Shown in pieces: positions 14,201 through 26,960 of a DNA stretch of 64,000 nt. Positions within the stretch are counted from its first letter, which is position 1; every line of letters starts with the position of its first letter. The stretch is from Brasenia schreberi (Eukaryota; Streptophyta; Magnoliopsida; Nymphaeales; Cabombaceae), in NCBI GenBank assembly GCA_036023115.1, contig JAYKKT010000048.1, positions 8,531,001-8,595,000 of the forward strand. The letters are read 5' to 3'. The position numbers and the translations under genes were made by a program. The notes under the pieces were generated by a model. That model did not search any database. It worked only from the letters and a program-made list of their open reading frames with translations, and was not told the DNA's origin.

Positions 14201-17200
14201 CAGCATAGACTTTAATGAGTGAGAGGCCATGCATGGTTCTCTTTCATGTAATAGACTGTAGAATATGGACTAACTACCATAAGTCAAATGCAACCTCAAG
14301 AGGTTGGATGCGGCTCAGATGCTAGAAGTATGTCCCTTGAATGCCAACCTTCTGAAATTATTGAAAACACTAGAACAACACAGTGAAAGATACTACACTA
14401 ATCAGATCCAGTTAACATGTAAGAAGAACCATACCATCAAGAATTGAAATTGCAAGGGTTTAAATCAGCAAGATAAACAATGCAACAGTCTTCAGCAGAA
14501 GTGAACAAAGAAAGGGAAATCCAATAGCTATTCATTACATTGTGCAAACTTGATCATCCAGAAAATATACTGTTTTTGGAGATTGGACAATGATAGAAGA
14601 ACATACGATGGAAGTGAACTTACCAACTATCTTCTTAAACTATAAATAACAAGTATTCCCGTTTCTTCAAGAAAGCAAGGAGATGAACCCAATAAAGATT
14701 TTCTGGAAAACGAACTACTGTTTTGCATATAGTTCAATGATGCTGCTAACTTTCTCATTTTCATGCAGTGTACAAACAGAAAAATGCTGAAACATTTCAT
14801 TTTCCCCATTTGATTTATTACAACCTCAGCATGCAGGATTAGGAACAAACAGGGGCATATGAAATATTTTACGTGAGTGTTTTATTTCAAGATGTTTATC
14901 TAAAAAAAGCAACAGATAAAGGGAAACTGAAAAAGTAGTATCATATTGTAGACAAAATGTGCTGAAATTTCCCAAACACAGTTTCTGTTGAGACAGGCCT
15001 GCAGCGTGGGTACTTGATTCAGTACCATCCGAATTGTATCGCCACCTCCCATCACTCTGGCTAAGAGACTGTCAATACCAGTAAAATTATCGTTACTTAA
15101 TGGCAAACAATTAAACGATGGTATCGGACCACAATAAAAGGTACTGAAAATGCTACCTTAATCGAGCGAAAAACACCATTAGCATCTGAGAGACTGATAC
15201 TACTCTGATGACCTAGCTCCTGCATGTTAAATGAATGTCAACAAAAAGTACCAACTTAGATATCAAATACCCACAAATAGATCCAGTAATGTAGAGAACT
15301 TAAACTAAAGGACTGCAGACAAAATATAAACTTTTGTTGGCACGTTGGAAAACAATTATTTGTACATAGCCATGCATCTTCCTATAACTTACAATAATAC
15401 ATAGGTGAAATTTCAAAAAGCACGACATTGGCGACAAAACTATAGTCAGCAAATTAAGTCTTCATAACAAACACCCAACATACAGTAGCAATGGTGACTG
15501 ACAGAACCTGATGCCTCGTGCAGATTAAAGGAAAAACATTACCAGAAACCGGTTTTGATAAGTTTGGAGCTAACCCATGATATGTTAAAATTCTGAATTT
15601 TAAGTTTTTAACATCCCTGAACTTGCATACAGCCTTTAGTAACTCAATGAGGAAATACTGGAATACATTTCAAAGGGAAAGTTGTAGACCCTTAATCTAG
15701 ACAATCTGACTAAATCATTGATATTAGAACAGTGAAAGATGAATTATGAAATCCTAGATTTTTCCTGATATCCTGATACCTTCACTTGAGATGGGAAGAT
15801 AAAGGGAAAAAATGATAAGTCAAACCATCTCCCAACTCCAAAAGATTCATACTTATTATGGAAAGTAAGACGTGAGACTCATTTTCATTATTAATTCTAC
15901 CAGTAAAAAGGGAAGGGAGCACCTATCGTACCCAAAGAAGGTACTGTTTTCACTTTAGTGCATGGGAGAGTTCATATCTACTCAAATTGGTAAAAATACC
16001 AGGACATACCTAATATGTTTCACAATGCTGCATCAATTCTGGCAAAGCATATAAATGAAAACCTTACAGGAACTAGTAGTGTTGTATTTCTATAGAATGA
16101 CTACATCTGAAATAAACCAAATGAGGAATAGGTCACTTGCAAAGAGAAAATGGTTACCTTGATAGAAACCAAGCTTCCAATTGAATAGTAGTAGTCTGAC
16201 AATGAACCCCCATCTTTCAAAATGGCTTGAAGTTTGGCACTAACATCCTTTATATTTATAAGAAGCACAAACAACATAAAAAGAAATCATTCAACAGTGA
16301 AGGAAGTGGAAAGAAACATGAATGGAATGAGAGAGGGCCTAATTTGCACAATTTCACTGAATAATAAAGTAATTGGCTTGGAGGTACCTTCAGAAGTGCA
16401 GAATCAAATTGACAATGTGAAATGCTATTTATCTTAAGAGCATAGAAAAGCTCATCCGTTTTAGCAGATGATGGATTAAGAGCTGTTGATGAAGTAAGAC
16501 AAGATGCTTTCTTTATTTCAGGAGTTGGTTCTATGCCAAGAAACTGAAATGCCTTTAATGCCTCATAAGTTTCCTGCAAACTGAGAAAAAAATAAAAATG
16601 ACTGGTTAAGTAAACTTGCAGGAAACAAAGGCTACATTTGCAAGAAATTTAGTGGGCCTGTGAGGAAAAACATAAACTACGGATTTTTCATCCCAAAATG
16701 AATGAAAAAATTCCTCTGCTGGTCAGAAGACCAGTCCCTGTCTATTTTTATTCAAGGGCTGCAGATGCATTAATGATTGATGCCACTATTCCAGATGAAG
16801 TGAATCTTACATTAACCAAGTACTTATGTGTTGATTCTTGTGCCTTCCCAAAAAAATAGTGTACTAATGAGATATTCATTTAGCCTCTCATGCACTGAAA
16901 TTTATGATTCGTATGCCCTTATATTTCCATTCTTTCTGAAGATAAATAGGGTTTCACATTTAAACCTAAGGTGTAAATAGCGTAATACACATGCATCATA
17001 TGATACCATATGATATACATGTATTTTATATTTCTTAAATCACTAAAAGAAACAAAAAAAATTTAAAAATCATAAAGCAATTTCCTAACAGACAAAATGC
17101 CATGCATCATGTGCATGTACGAAGGATAATACTATGTTAATAAAAAAGGGTTGGAAAATATTACATTAAAATTTTAAAATACTACAAATTGAGAGAATCA

Positions 17201-20051
17201 TAGATTTTCAAAGTTTCAAACTTCAAAAACATAGAAAGACGAGCTATTTTCTGTATTCATCTCCTTGTGCTACTCCAGCTGCTCTTAATCCCCGTGGACC
17301 TATTATGCTTTGCGTTCCTCTCTTCTCGCTTGCATATCCTCTATTTCTTTGAGCATCTATGTCTTGACTTCTGGAGGCACAATAGAGTCAAAGAGGGACA
17401 ACAAAGTAAGGTCGCCCGTTCATTCCGGATCCAGCTAGATGATATCTCATAAGACTAACTCCACAATACATTATACATCCACAAAAATTGCATCTCATCA
17501 CCATTTTTTCTCTACATTGTTCCCAAACTTCTTTGTTGTAATAGTTCTCAATCAAACGGGAATCGAGATTGTCAGCCATTGACCAATGCAAGAAATTTAA
17601 GACTTGAAGCTTTGGAGGAGAGTATAGTCCTTTTTGGGAGAGAAATGGACAGGAAGGCCAAAGAAGGTGGCATTAAGGGGTTTAAAATAACCAAGGGCCC
17701 GAAAAATCGAAAAATACAGCCTCCAAAAAATCAACATCGTATCACATGATGCGAGTGTTTGTCGTAAGATACAGGAGCCATATCGCTTTCTAAAATACAG
17801 TGCAACACGGCCTGATAAATAATATGCTGCAATTTAGAACCGATTCAGGTACAAATACGTGATAAAATCATATTGTATGATAAGGTATAATGTTAATGTC
17901 ATTGGTTTAAACCTTGCTTACAGCTATGTGAATATTGTTTCAAAATGCAAAAAAAAACTACTTATATACATGATTATAACATTCTACACATCAAATACTC
18001 ATAAAAACATCCAAAGATTAGACATTGGTAACATATAATGTACTTAAATTCTGTCCCACTCCCAATTCCCAAGTACCCTACAACCCTTATATATAAGAAT
18101 CCAACTTCATTTACCACTACTCCTGCATGGCAATGGAGTAGGACCTCAAAGGTAATGCACAATATGAAATTATGAGACAAGAAACATAGTTGTTTCTTCC
18201 TAGACGGCTCTTTTGTCCTCAAGAAGAACATGTAACATGTGTTTGTGCTTATTGGATCCTACGTTGCATAGGGCACTGGTGGAAACATTGTACCATATAT
18301 TATCATAATGTACAATGCTTATTTTCTCTATTTAATGAAGAAATTAAATTTAAAAAGTATAACAGAACAGTTAAAAGAACAAAAGAAGTTCAAACAATCA
18401 TATGATTGTCTAATATTACATGATGCAATGCAATGCATATTGACAAGAAAAATAAGCACCAATAAATGAGTGAAAATGATATAGGTAAATGGATTCTATA
18501 TCCAGGTTATATATATAATGTTATCATGTTGTATAGTACACTAGAATAAGATATTGGCAATATTTTGATTGTGTTACGAAAACAGACACATAAATACATA
18601 CAAGTACGCATATATTAGATATGTATGACAGTGTGTGTGTGTGTGTGACCCAATTTATATTGAGAAGCAGTTTCTTTGAGATTTGCAAAAATCAACAATC
18701 TACAATGCATGAAACTTTGATGATTGACAAAATGACAGTTTACTGTAATAAACAGTAGGTCCAGAACTCACGTTTTCTAATAAAATTGACCATTATAAGC
18801 AGAACTGTGAGATCAAATTACTTAAAATGACCCGCACCTATACTTTTACCTGGAAGGCATTTTTATTGGAGTATAGTCATGTTTTCAATACAAATAAATG
18901 CATACATATTCATTTCCGATGCAGTCTAGGGCAAAAACTAACTCTATAGATATGATCTCTACGTCAATAAAGAAAAGATTATTGATAAACCCAAAAAAAC
19001 ACTATGTCCAAAAAATGACCAACCATTTACAGTTACTTTTGAAAAAGATTGACTTATTTATCACGTAAAACCAATGGCCATAATTTTTTCATTGCATAAA
19101 ATCTGATCTATATATCGAAAAGATTGTAAATAGTTAACCTCTATGGCCTCGGGCTTTCCAAGAATATCTATAGGTTAGTTTGGGCAAAAGACACTCTAAC
19201 TCTATTTCTTTGCTAGAATGTGCTGCAGCCACAAAAGAAAGGCAGACTAATCCTACTATCATTTCCCCAAAAAAGACGTTTAGTCACCTAGCTTCCGCAT
19301 ACCCACCTGTCTATGAAGTTATGAGTTCCCAACTGATTGCTTGTCCATGAACTTAAACCTTACCAAGCAACCCCTGGGTACAGGCACAAGCTTTAGAAGT
19401 AAGTGTTCCTGAAGGATGTACTAAGTCTACTAAATATTCAAAAATTCACTATGGTGCACAAATACATATATGATTCACAATTTCCCACAAGCAGAAAGGA
19501 AGATATTGATCCAGCGTTAGACTGTTGAATGGATAGAGAAGTCCAGCCCATGCTCATTGCAGCTTTTTACAGTAAGATAAGATCGTTACAAGTTCAGATT
19601 CTCCTGACTCACAAATATTGACTTACACATGAAAACATTTCAAATAACAATCGTCACCTGCGGATCTAGTTTTCCGAAAGGAAAAAGATTACCAATCAGG
19701 CACAGAAACAATTTTACATGATCCAATTATGGATTGAAACCATTGCAGACTTTGGACAAACAACACCCAAGTCATATCGATCCACAATTGCAACACAGTG
19801 ATTGATGTTCCTAACAAAGAGAGCTGCAGTGGCAGATCAACTGGTGAATTTCGACGAACGCACGAAAATAAAGCAACAGGGGTAAAGATCGTAGAAGATC
19901 AAGCTTACCCTCCGAAGGATCCGTCATCGGAGGGCAAAAACAACTCGAGCGCAGCAGATCTGTGACGATCCGTCACCGGGTGGAACGTTGCGCCGTTCGC
20001 GCAAACGCAAATCGAGATTAAGAGGACCAGAAGCCCTACATTCCTCGCCAT
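2215..20051 (-). CDS. RPN2: Ribophorin II, oligosaccharyltransferase subunit (3' end missing)
   Basis: Encodes the RPN2/SWP1 subunit (HAP6 in Arabidopsis) of the ER-membrane complex that transfers the lipid-linked glycan to Asn-X-Ser/Thr. Exons, minus strand: 20051-19909, 16580-16388, 16247-16158, 15219-15157, 15068-14999, 13594-13530, 12673-12619, 11386-11259, 11142-11027, 9819-9750, 6106-6002, 5846-5757, 5670-5522, 4633-4522, 4437-4354, 2601-2521, 2439-2215. All phases agree and give 613 codons without a stop. The start gives a signal peptide ([20 protein letters not shown]). Family landmarks are 'RSAALELF' (~32-39), '[13 protein letters not shown]' (~370), '[13 protein letters not shown]' (~455), 'FLKLRHET' (~485), 'LSGKYDLEL' (~523) and '[14 protein letters not shown]' then a hydrophobic segment (~595-613). 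Known plant homologues are about 690 aa, so the final membrane segments (~75-80 aa) are absent and probably lie beyond the copia element. Introns 5 and 9 start with GC. Confidence 0.95.
6590..7330 (+). mobile_element. LINE fragment, C-terminal end of reverse transcriptase plus 3' tail
   Basis: Two frames, broken by a frameshift near 6820, encode the C-terminal part of a plant LINE polymerase: '[18 protein letters not shown]' (from about 6705), then '[18 protein letters not shown]' and '[12 protein letters not shown]' (6840-7070), with a stop after 'HLRWF'. The 3' end reads CCCCATCTAGTATGGGAAAAGACTTAGTTGTTG, typical of plant RTE-type tails. It is a 5'-truncated dead copy in the RPN2 intron between exons 10 and 11, antisense to the gene. 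Confidence 0.85.
7646..8992. mobile_element. Putative inserted element flanked by a 9-10 bp direct repeat
   Basis: GATCCTAATA occurs at 7636-7645 and again at 8993-9002, bracketing 1.35 kb in the RPN2 intron. The ends carry related text in inverted orientation (GTGGTGCACAGGTACGTACATT at the left; GTGTGGCACTGGTACC on the opposite strand at the right). That is compatible with a Mutator-like element and its 9-bp target duplication. No transposase is visible inside. The terminal repeats are imperfect, so the class is uncertain. Confidence 0.4.
10038..10045. repeat. Target-site duplication of hAT-RRM copy A
   Basis: CTTTTCAT here is repeated exactly at 10698-10705 on the other side of the element. 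Confidence 0.85.
10046..10697 (-). mobile_element. Non-autonomous hAT-like element carrying an RRM gene fragment, copy A
   Basis: Termini are CTAAGTCACAC (10046) and GTGTGACATAG (ending 10697), an inverted repeat with one mismatch. The element is flanked by a perfect 8-bp duplication, CTTTTCAT, at 10038-10045 and 10698-10705. Eight-base duplications are the hAT hallmark. The minus strand at about 10417-10190 holds a degraded RNA-recognition-motif segment ('[20 protein letters not shown]', then '[20 protein letters not shown]'). Copy B in RBOH intron 4 is the same element in the opposite orientation. It lies in the RPN2 intron between exons 9 and 10. Confidence 0.85.
11586..11685. repeat. Imperfect stem-loop
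   Basis: CTATACATATGCTACTGTAAACC (near 11590) is matched in inverted orientation by GGTTTATAGTAGCATATGTATGG (near 11660), with about 40 bases between. It may be a small foldback or MITE remnant in the RPN2 intron between exons 7 and 8. Confidence 0.5.
17388..17592 (-). pseudogene. hAT transposase N-terminal BED zinc-finger remnant
   Basis: The minus-strand frame contains '[22 protein letters not shown]', the C-x2-C...H pattern of the BED finger that opens plant hAT transposases. A frameshifted continuation ('PPEVKT' then '[16 protein letters not shown]') matches the usual next segment. Surrounding sequence (about 16.98-17.89 kb) has GTATCA/TGATAC-rich ends but no clear termini. It is a dead fragment in RPN2 intron 1. 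Confidence 0.72.
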
Positions 20052-20274
20052 TACAGCAAATCACCACAAGGTTTTTCCGCTAGACGGAGAAAGAGGGAGG
20101 GAGAGGGGGGAACCTCGATTGAACTATCGAGATCACTAAGGTTTTTCCGCTCCCTCGCACGGGAGGAATCGCCGTTGACGTTGAAGACGGAAGGGGAACA
20201 CAGCCCAGGGATTTTGAGGTCAGGACAGGTATCGAGAATGCCCTAATCTTTTACCTTTTTTTCTTCATTGCCAA

Positions 20275-20830
20275 TTGCGAGGCGGCGATTTTGTGTTTCG
20301 GTCTGTTCCACTCGTGTCATTTGTGTTCGTGTCAAAACAGGTCGATTCGAGCATGAACATTATTTTTCGTGTCACTTGTGCTGGACAAGGAACACAGGCA
20401 CGAAAATGTGCTATACTTGTTAACATGGCAACTAATATAAGCTTCGAAAGTTCAAAAAAAAAACAGACTTCTCAGGTGTTTATTTTGCCACCAATTTCGT
20501 GTTTTAGGTCCTCTTCGTGTCCTGTCATTTTATTTTTGTTCAAGAACATGTTAACCAGAATAGTCTCCAATTCTTCCTATGTGAATTCGGGTGGATAGAA
20601 CACGGACTTTTCAGGTATTATGTCTGAATTTGCCACTAAGTTTATGTTTTGGTTGTGCTTGTGTCGTGTCATTTCACGTAAAAAACAGGTGAATCCTAAC
20701 ACAATTTGCTTCTTCGTGACATTGATTCTTGAGTTCGTATTCATGGTAGGTGTTCGTTCTGTGTCTGAAATCCCGAATGACAGTTCGACCAACTCATCTG
20801 AAGAATGACAGTTCGCTGACATCCTAAATT
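20275..20830. repeat. Degenerate GTGTC-rich dispersed repeat
   Basis: Recurrent TCGTGTCA, GTGTCAAA and CAGGTCGATTC words resemble those at 21.72-22.06 kb and, inverted, 30.6-31.0 kb. An open frame of 107 codons here looks like no known protein, so I treat it as repeat sequence in the 5' flank of RPN2. Confidence 0.35.
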
Positions 20831-21720
20831 ATATTCAATCCTAGCCGTCCATAGACATGCCATTTTACTTTTAAATAATACTCATGTTTCACAAAATATA
20901 AAGTGTGAAATTAAGTATGTATGTGTGAGAGGTTGCATGATTCAGTTTTTGGACATATACAGTGTCTAAGTATCTAATATATAGATAATCAACGATACAC
21001 AAACGACAACTAAATCAAACAAGAATGTCGTGTAGTACGTAGGAAGCATCTTAAATAACTCATACTCCCACATCTAAGTCAGATTTGCTATTAAATCTTT
21101 GATTGCTTGATTTGAAAGATGAGATCGTATTCAACAAGGCAGTGAACTAGATCTTACGAAGACATTTCTGGTTTCGAGTAAATTAGAATCGACTATTCTT
21201 GTAATAAATGGAGTTGGATTGGATCCGGATTTGTAGATCCAGATTCACCCAGAAATTTTACCATGAAGATGGTAACTATCATTTTAGTGCATGCTACCAT
21301 CTTCGTGGTGAGCTCTATAAGAAGGTTATGATGGTCAGCAGCGTTGAGAGAAACCAAGCAAGCCACGAGAACGACGAGGAGTCCGTCAGAATTCAGTAAG
21401 AAACCCTTGTTTTTGGGCTTTTTTTTATTTTTAGTTGCTAAATTTGAGTTAGATAAAAGGGATTTTGCTTGATTTATGCTAAACATTCGAAAACAATACT
21501 TAATACTCGAAAATCGGTTGAAAACTTTTGTAGATTCGTAAATTTTTTCTTAAATTTTAGTTATTGTTTTCCTATTGATTTTCTGGCTAAAACACCATAG
21601 TCGGAGATCGATATTGGGTTAAATTGAAAGAGGAGAGACAGGCGATCGGTTGGGGATCATCGTCGGCCTTGGTCGTCACCAAAAATCAATGAAATTGATG
21701 CTGAAAAACCAAGAGAACCA
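20831..21720. other. Intergenic, no supported gene
   Basis: AT-rich sequence with short open frames on both strands (for example 21193-21486 minus). None has a recognisable domain. Confidence 0.5.
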
Positions 21721-22065
21721 ACTTTTTTTGGGCGTGTCCCGATTTCTGTGTTGTGTCATGTCGGACACGACATGTCATGTCTGAAATACCTTAAAACAAC
21801 ACTGATTCATGTTGTTTCCTCATGTCATATGTCAAGAACCGGTTTTGTGTCAAACAGGTCTTATGTTGGGTTCTGTGTCGAGAATGAGTTTTGGGTTACA
21901 AACAGGACTCGTGTCAGTAGTTGTAGGTTATGTCTCGATACAGTGATGCAAGCTACCTATCGTGTCGCTCTGTTTGAATCGGATATGAATCAGTATCAGT
22001 TCGAATCCAAGATAGCTCAGATAGATCTAAATTGGGTTTTGAGTGATTTATGGTCATTTATGATT
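21721..22065. repeat. Second GTGTC-rich dispersed repeat
   Basis: Begins with TGTCATGTCGGACACGACATGTCATG, a short palindrome, and continues with GTGTCAAACAGG and CGTGTCGCTCTG words like those at 20.3-20.8 kb. No coding function is evident. Confidence 0.35.
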
Positions 22066-22599
22066 TGATTTAGATATCGTTTGTTGCGTTAGATTCATCG
22101 TTAAATAAATTTTAATATTTTAATTATTTATATATTAAAATTATAAGATTTGACAATGAAAAGAGCAACCCAACAGTTTGGGGATTAGATCTTAGTGCTC
22201 CTTTAGGTAGGAGGTTATACAATCTTTTATAGAATCATGCTATAAGTGATTTTTCTGTTTTAGATGGATTTAAATGTGCATGATTGATAAATATTTTATT
22301 TATATTTATGAAATGATGTTCACAATTATGTGTTAATTGATATATTTTAAAGTAGAACTTGTTTATGAATTGGTTGATAAAGAGTGTGTTTTGATATGCT
22401 TGTGTTATATGAACATGGTATTTGATAAATTAAGTTATCGGTAAACTCATCTAAATTCATCGAATTGCACACTTCCTATACAATGTTATAATCCTTTAAA
22501 TATAATAGTATAACCTTACATCTTTTACGTTCACTTAAAGTTTCGGTTTGTTGAAAAAGATCATCTATGTGTTCAAATGATATTAATCTAGATCTACTA

Positions 22600-24800
22600 G
22601 ATTGTCAACATATTCATCATCATTTTTAAGGAAGTCGTTGTTAGAATTTTTTAAAATTCAACATCCCTGCTCTTTATAAGTCCATGGTACTTGTGATAAA
22701 ATTGATATCCCTCAGAGCTTTTAGGATATCTAATGAATACAATACTTAAGGACCTTCTGTCTAACTTGTTTTTAAATTGGTAAATGATCATCACATGAAC
22801 AATAGATCCCCACCTCCTAAAATAACCTAGGTTGGATTTTCTTTTAAACTACATCTAATATAGCATAGAAAATACAACTTTACACGATACTCTTTTAAGT
22901 ATATAGATAGTTGTACTTACCGCTTCTTCCCAAAATATCCTTGATAGAGAGACATCTATTAGCATGGAACTTGTCATATTTAGTAAGGTCTTATTATATC
23001 TTTTTGCTATACCATTTTATTGAGGTGTCATGCGCTTTGTATTTTGCTTTAAAATAACAAAATCTTTACAAAATTCTATAAATTTTACAAAGGTGTACTC
23101 ACCACCTCTATTTTATCTCATGACTTTGATTTTATGCCCAAAATGATTTTCAATTTCCTACTTATATTCTTTGAATACTTAAAGTGCCTTAGATTTATAT
23201 GCTAAGAGATATATGTATGTATGTCTCGAGTAATCATCGATAAAGTTTATAAAATAAACTTTTCTTTGATGTGATCTTACTCTAAAAGATTCATATAAAT
23301 TAGTGTCAATGATTTACAATAGAGTTGTTGCCCCTGTTATTTCCTTGAAAAATATTTTTCTTATAATTTTCTTTTATATATATTTTCATACTTATTAAAA
23401 GTGTTTTCATGATAACTAGGTAATAAGTTAAAGTTGATTAATTTTTATATTTAGAACGGGGCCTTAACTCATTGTTCTCTTCTTAAAATAGTGCAAGATA
23501 TGAAAAAGTTTGATTCTATATAGTTAGGTGGTCAGAAAATTCATGTAAAATCTTGGAACAACAAAGTCACTGAAGTGTATGAAACCATTGCGCGTGCCTT
23601 ATAGTATGAAATAACAGTTACAAGCATTATCGAGTATGCACTCCCATTGAACGAGTCTATGAACAAGTCTTCAATCTACTTTTTGTGTTATAATCTTTAC
23701 TTTCATTAATATTCAGTTTGAATAAGCCATGTTCTACATCAAAATGACCAGAGAAAACTACTCTTCTATGCTTCCCTATAGTCACTTTTTCAATAATAAA
23801 CCTGATCTCAAAATCTTTCTTAACTAAGATAGAGACTGAAATCATATTGTTTCTTATAATTGGCACAATCAATACAGTAATTAGTACAACCGGTGTGCCT
23901 TTACATAAATTCTAAATGACTCAATTTAAAGAACATCAGAGAAAGTGTTATTTCTCATGTATACCCGATGTTCTCCTAGTTTATATTCATTTAGGTCCAT
24001 TGTCTCTTTCTTGCTCTTTGAGATATGTCTCGTCGCTCCTGATTCAATCCATCGGCCAATCATTGGGCGATGTAGGTATAAGCATTAAGATATCATGGAG
24101 ATTATATCCTGCTTCTTAGATTGTTCATATTTTTAGGTGTTTCTACCGTTATTCTTGTTGCGACAATCATTCTTATAGTGCCTCATTTTTTCGCAATTGA
24201 ACCACTTGATCAAAGAAGCGGTTTCTTGTATTTTCTTAAAAGATTGACTTTCATTTTTATTATTTTTGTTAAGCTTTTTGTTCAGTTTATTTCTCTTCTA
24301 GTTGACTTTAGAGCTGAACCTTGTCTTATCTTGAACTACTAGCAAATTTTCCTTATTATTTTTATTTATATGCTTTATTCAATTGCTAGCCTAAGGAACA
24401 ATTGAAAAAGGCTTGTCTCAAGCCTTAGTCTAAGGGCACTAACTACCATGTTTCATGATGGGTAAAGACTATTAAGTATTGTAGATATCTGCATGAGTTA
24501 TGAGATGATTGATTTAGTTATAGCTAAGTCTTCTGCCATTACCAATATGTGGTTCACATGTTCCACTACATTATCTCCTTTCATTTTATAGGAGTTGTAT
24601 TTTTGTTGCAACAATTAAATATTTAACTTAGTTGTTGTATCATATTTAGTTATTATCGAATCAATCAACTCTTTTACGGTATCATATTCTTCAAATATCC
24701 TAATCAAGTAATATTCCATGTATGTTAACATAATAGTCCTTACTATCGTGTCATATTTTAGAGATGTTTTTTATATTTTATTTTGTTGCACAGTAGCGTT
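22600..24800 (-). mobile_element. Degenerate Ty1/copia internal region
   Basis: On the minus strand, in the expected order: a decayed gag zinc knuckle near 24.2 kb ('NCEKMRHYKNDCRNKN', first Cys lost); a protease active-site region near 24.05 kb reading 'WIESGATRHIS' with Glu replacing the catalytic Asp; a GAG-pre-integrase stretch at 23872-23657 ('NMISVSILVKKDFEIRF', ending 'GLFKLNIN'); and integrase-like text with many stops down to about 22.65 kb. No LTRs were recognised. It is clearly inactive. Confidence 0.75.
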
Positions 24801-25600
24801 AGGAGGTGATGGACGTATAGTTTCCCGTAGTACATAATCTCCACCTTTTAGTTTAATAGCTAATGGGATTCTTTTTTTTTACGATTGAAAATTAAGACCG
24901 TTTAAGTTTTTGATTTTTGTCAACTCTAATACATATATTCTAGAGTTCATTTTAATGTATTTGGCAAAAATATCAATTAGACGATGTAATAAGGAAACAT
25001 TCAATATCAACATATAACGCGATAACCAACTATTAAAACATAAAAAGCAAAATATCCATCTATTGAATTAAAAATAACTCATGGTACTTAAAAGTAATTT
25101 CAATCATATTTTAAGTATCATTTTTTAGTTTTTCTATTTTCAAAACCAAAATAGGGACAAATCTATAATTTTTTTATATTTTTCCTGCCATCGTAACTTT
25201 TTCAAAGTTCTAAGGACAAACCAAGAATTCTACACTTTTGTTCGGTTTTATAATTTTTCAAAAAGGCCTGGGACAAATAGTAAAAATGACACTTGTTTTT
25301 CTCAGTAAAATTCATGACTGATCGAGGCATGACAGACTGCGAATATTTTCTCGTCTAGGGGTAGTAACATAATTCAACAGGCTGATATTTCACATTTTTT
25401 ATAAACAGTTAGAGGACAAAAATGTCTTTCCACCCATTTAGGGGTAAAATAGTTCTTTTACTTAAAAATATCTTGATATTTTAGTAATTTTATGTTATTC
25501 AAAACCGGCTAAGTGCAAACGAAAATTTCAGTCCGATTGCTGAGATGGTTTTGGAAAACCGCATTCCCTCAGGAAGGAAAAGAGGAGAGGAAAGGTAAGG
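24801..25600. other. Intergenic, nothing recognised
   Basis: AT-rich with poly-T runs. No coding frame, terminal repeat or RNA signature was seen. Confidence 0.5.
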
Positions 25601-25614
25601 TGAGAGGCCTTCCT

Positions 25615-25835
25615 CGCGTTTTTCATCTCACCTTTGGCCCGTTTGGCCTTCCTTCATGTGATGGCCTCCTGATGTTTTTGAGTCTTCTCTGGTCGACGCC
25701 TCTGTCCGTTTGGCCTTCTAACATTTTCAACCTTCTCTGGCCAACGCCTCTAGCCGTTTGGCTTTTTGGAGTTTTCACCCTTCTCTTACCGTTTGGCCTT
25801 GTGACATTTTCACCCTTCTATGGCTGGTTCCCCTT
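25615..25835. repeat. Imperfect minisatellite
   Basis: A phrase built from CCGTTTGGCCTT, CATTTTCA and CCTTCTCTGG followed by AACGCCTCT recurs about four times with drift, at roughly 50-65 base spacing. An open frame reads through it on the plus strand, but its repetitive composition argues against a normal gene. Confidence 0.55.
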
Positions 25836-25989
25836 TTTTTTGTTGCTTGTCTCAAACCACCATTGGTGGTTTCCAATAGACGACATGGTTTTTCCGGCCA
25901 CCTGAGAGAGTTCTCTCTACTTTTCTCTTTTTTTTTTTTTCTTTCTTTTTCGTTTCTACAAAAATACTAAGAGCATACCTCTTTGTTTT

Positions 25990-26960
25990 CTGATAGCGAG
26001 GTCCCGAGTGATGCGATCTTTGGTAGTTTTACCGGATACTTTATGTTTCTTCGCCCGATTCCTTACTAGATACGCAACGGATAGACTCTCTTCTATATAG
26101 CCGCGGGCAGAACATCTAATTTCCGTCAATCGGAGGTGGTAAAACCATAGAGAGAGAAGGAAGGCAAAAACAAACATGTATTTTTCCCGATTTTCACACA
26201 ATTGGATTTCTTAGAGAGAGGATTTCTTTTCGTTTTTCTTGTATTGAGTTCTGTGTTGCTCGACATTTATATAGTAGTAGCGTTGGGCTCCATCCTCTCG
26301 GATTCTGCTTTTCGTTCGGAGCTTTTATACTTTTTACTCTAACCATCCCACGAAGGATGAGGATATTGAGAATGACCATCCTCTCGTCTTTAGGGAAACC
26401 ATATTGCATATTGCAAGGTATAAGATGTACACAGATGGGAGATCTCATACAAATGTAATGACGGCCAAGGTTTTGGAAAGAGCATCCACGGTGAAACGCT
26501 AAGGGAAAGGAACCAGAAAATATGAACAAGAAAGGTTCCATAATAATCCAGAACAACAAATCAACGAAGCCTTTTCCCACGTTCTTCAAACGAATCAACG
26601 TCGACACCCACAATTAAAAGATGACACATATCGTAAACAAGATATGGGTCTCCTTCATAATGAAATTCTGAAAACCCCGAATAAGGTGGAAAGATGTAAG
26701 CATCCAACTAAGCATAAGCAAAAGCAGAGAGAGAGAGATGCTGCAATTCTTACAGGACTGCGCCGATGACCAGCAGCATCTCCCGAAGAAACCTTCCGTT
26801 CTCGTAGTAGTAATTTTAAAAGGATGTCTAATTGAAGCCTGAAGTAATTTAGAGACAAGAGGGATGTTAGTGAAGCCCGTTCGGAAGCAAACACTCAGGT
26901 CGAAATTTGGCTTCTTTGAATCAACGACAAGCTGCTCAACAAGAACGTATTGCAAGAATT
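25990..26960. other. Intergenic, unrecognised open frames
   Basis: Minus-strand frames of 139 codons (26613-26194) and 113 codons (26955-26614) are present, but neither shows a family I recognise. They could be exons of an unknown or decayed gene. I see no convincing start, splice set or domain. Confidence 0.3.

Noticed and set aside
20275..20598. Protein gene divergent from RPN2
   Set aside because: The 107-codon frame is made of GTGTC-rich repeat words shared with 21.7 kb and resembles no protein.
26194..26613. 139-codon minus-strand frame as a possible gene
   Set aside because: No recognisable domain, no clear splice partners and no conserved-looking composition. It stays an unexplained open frame.
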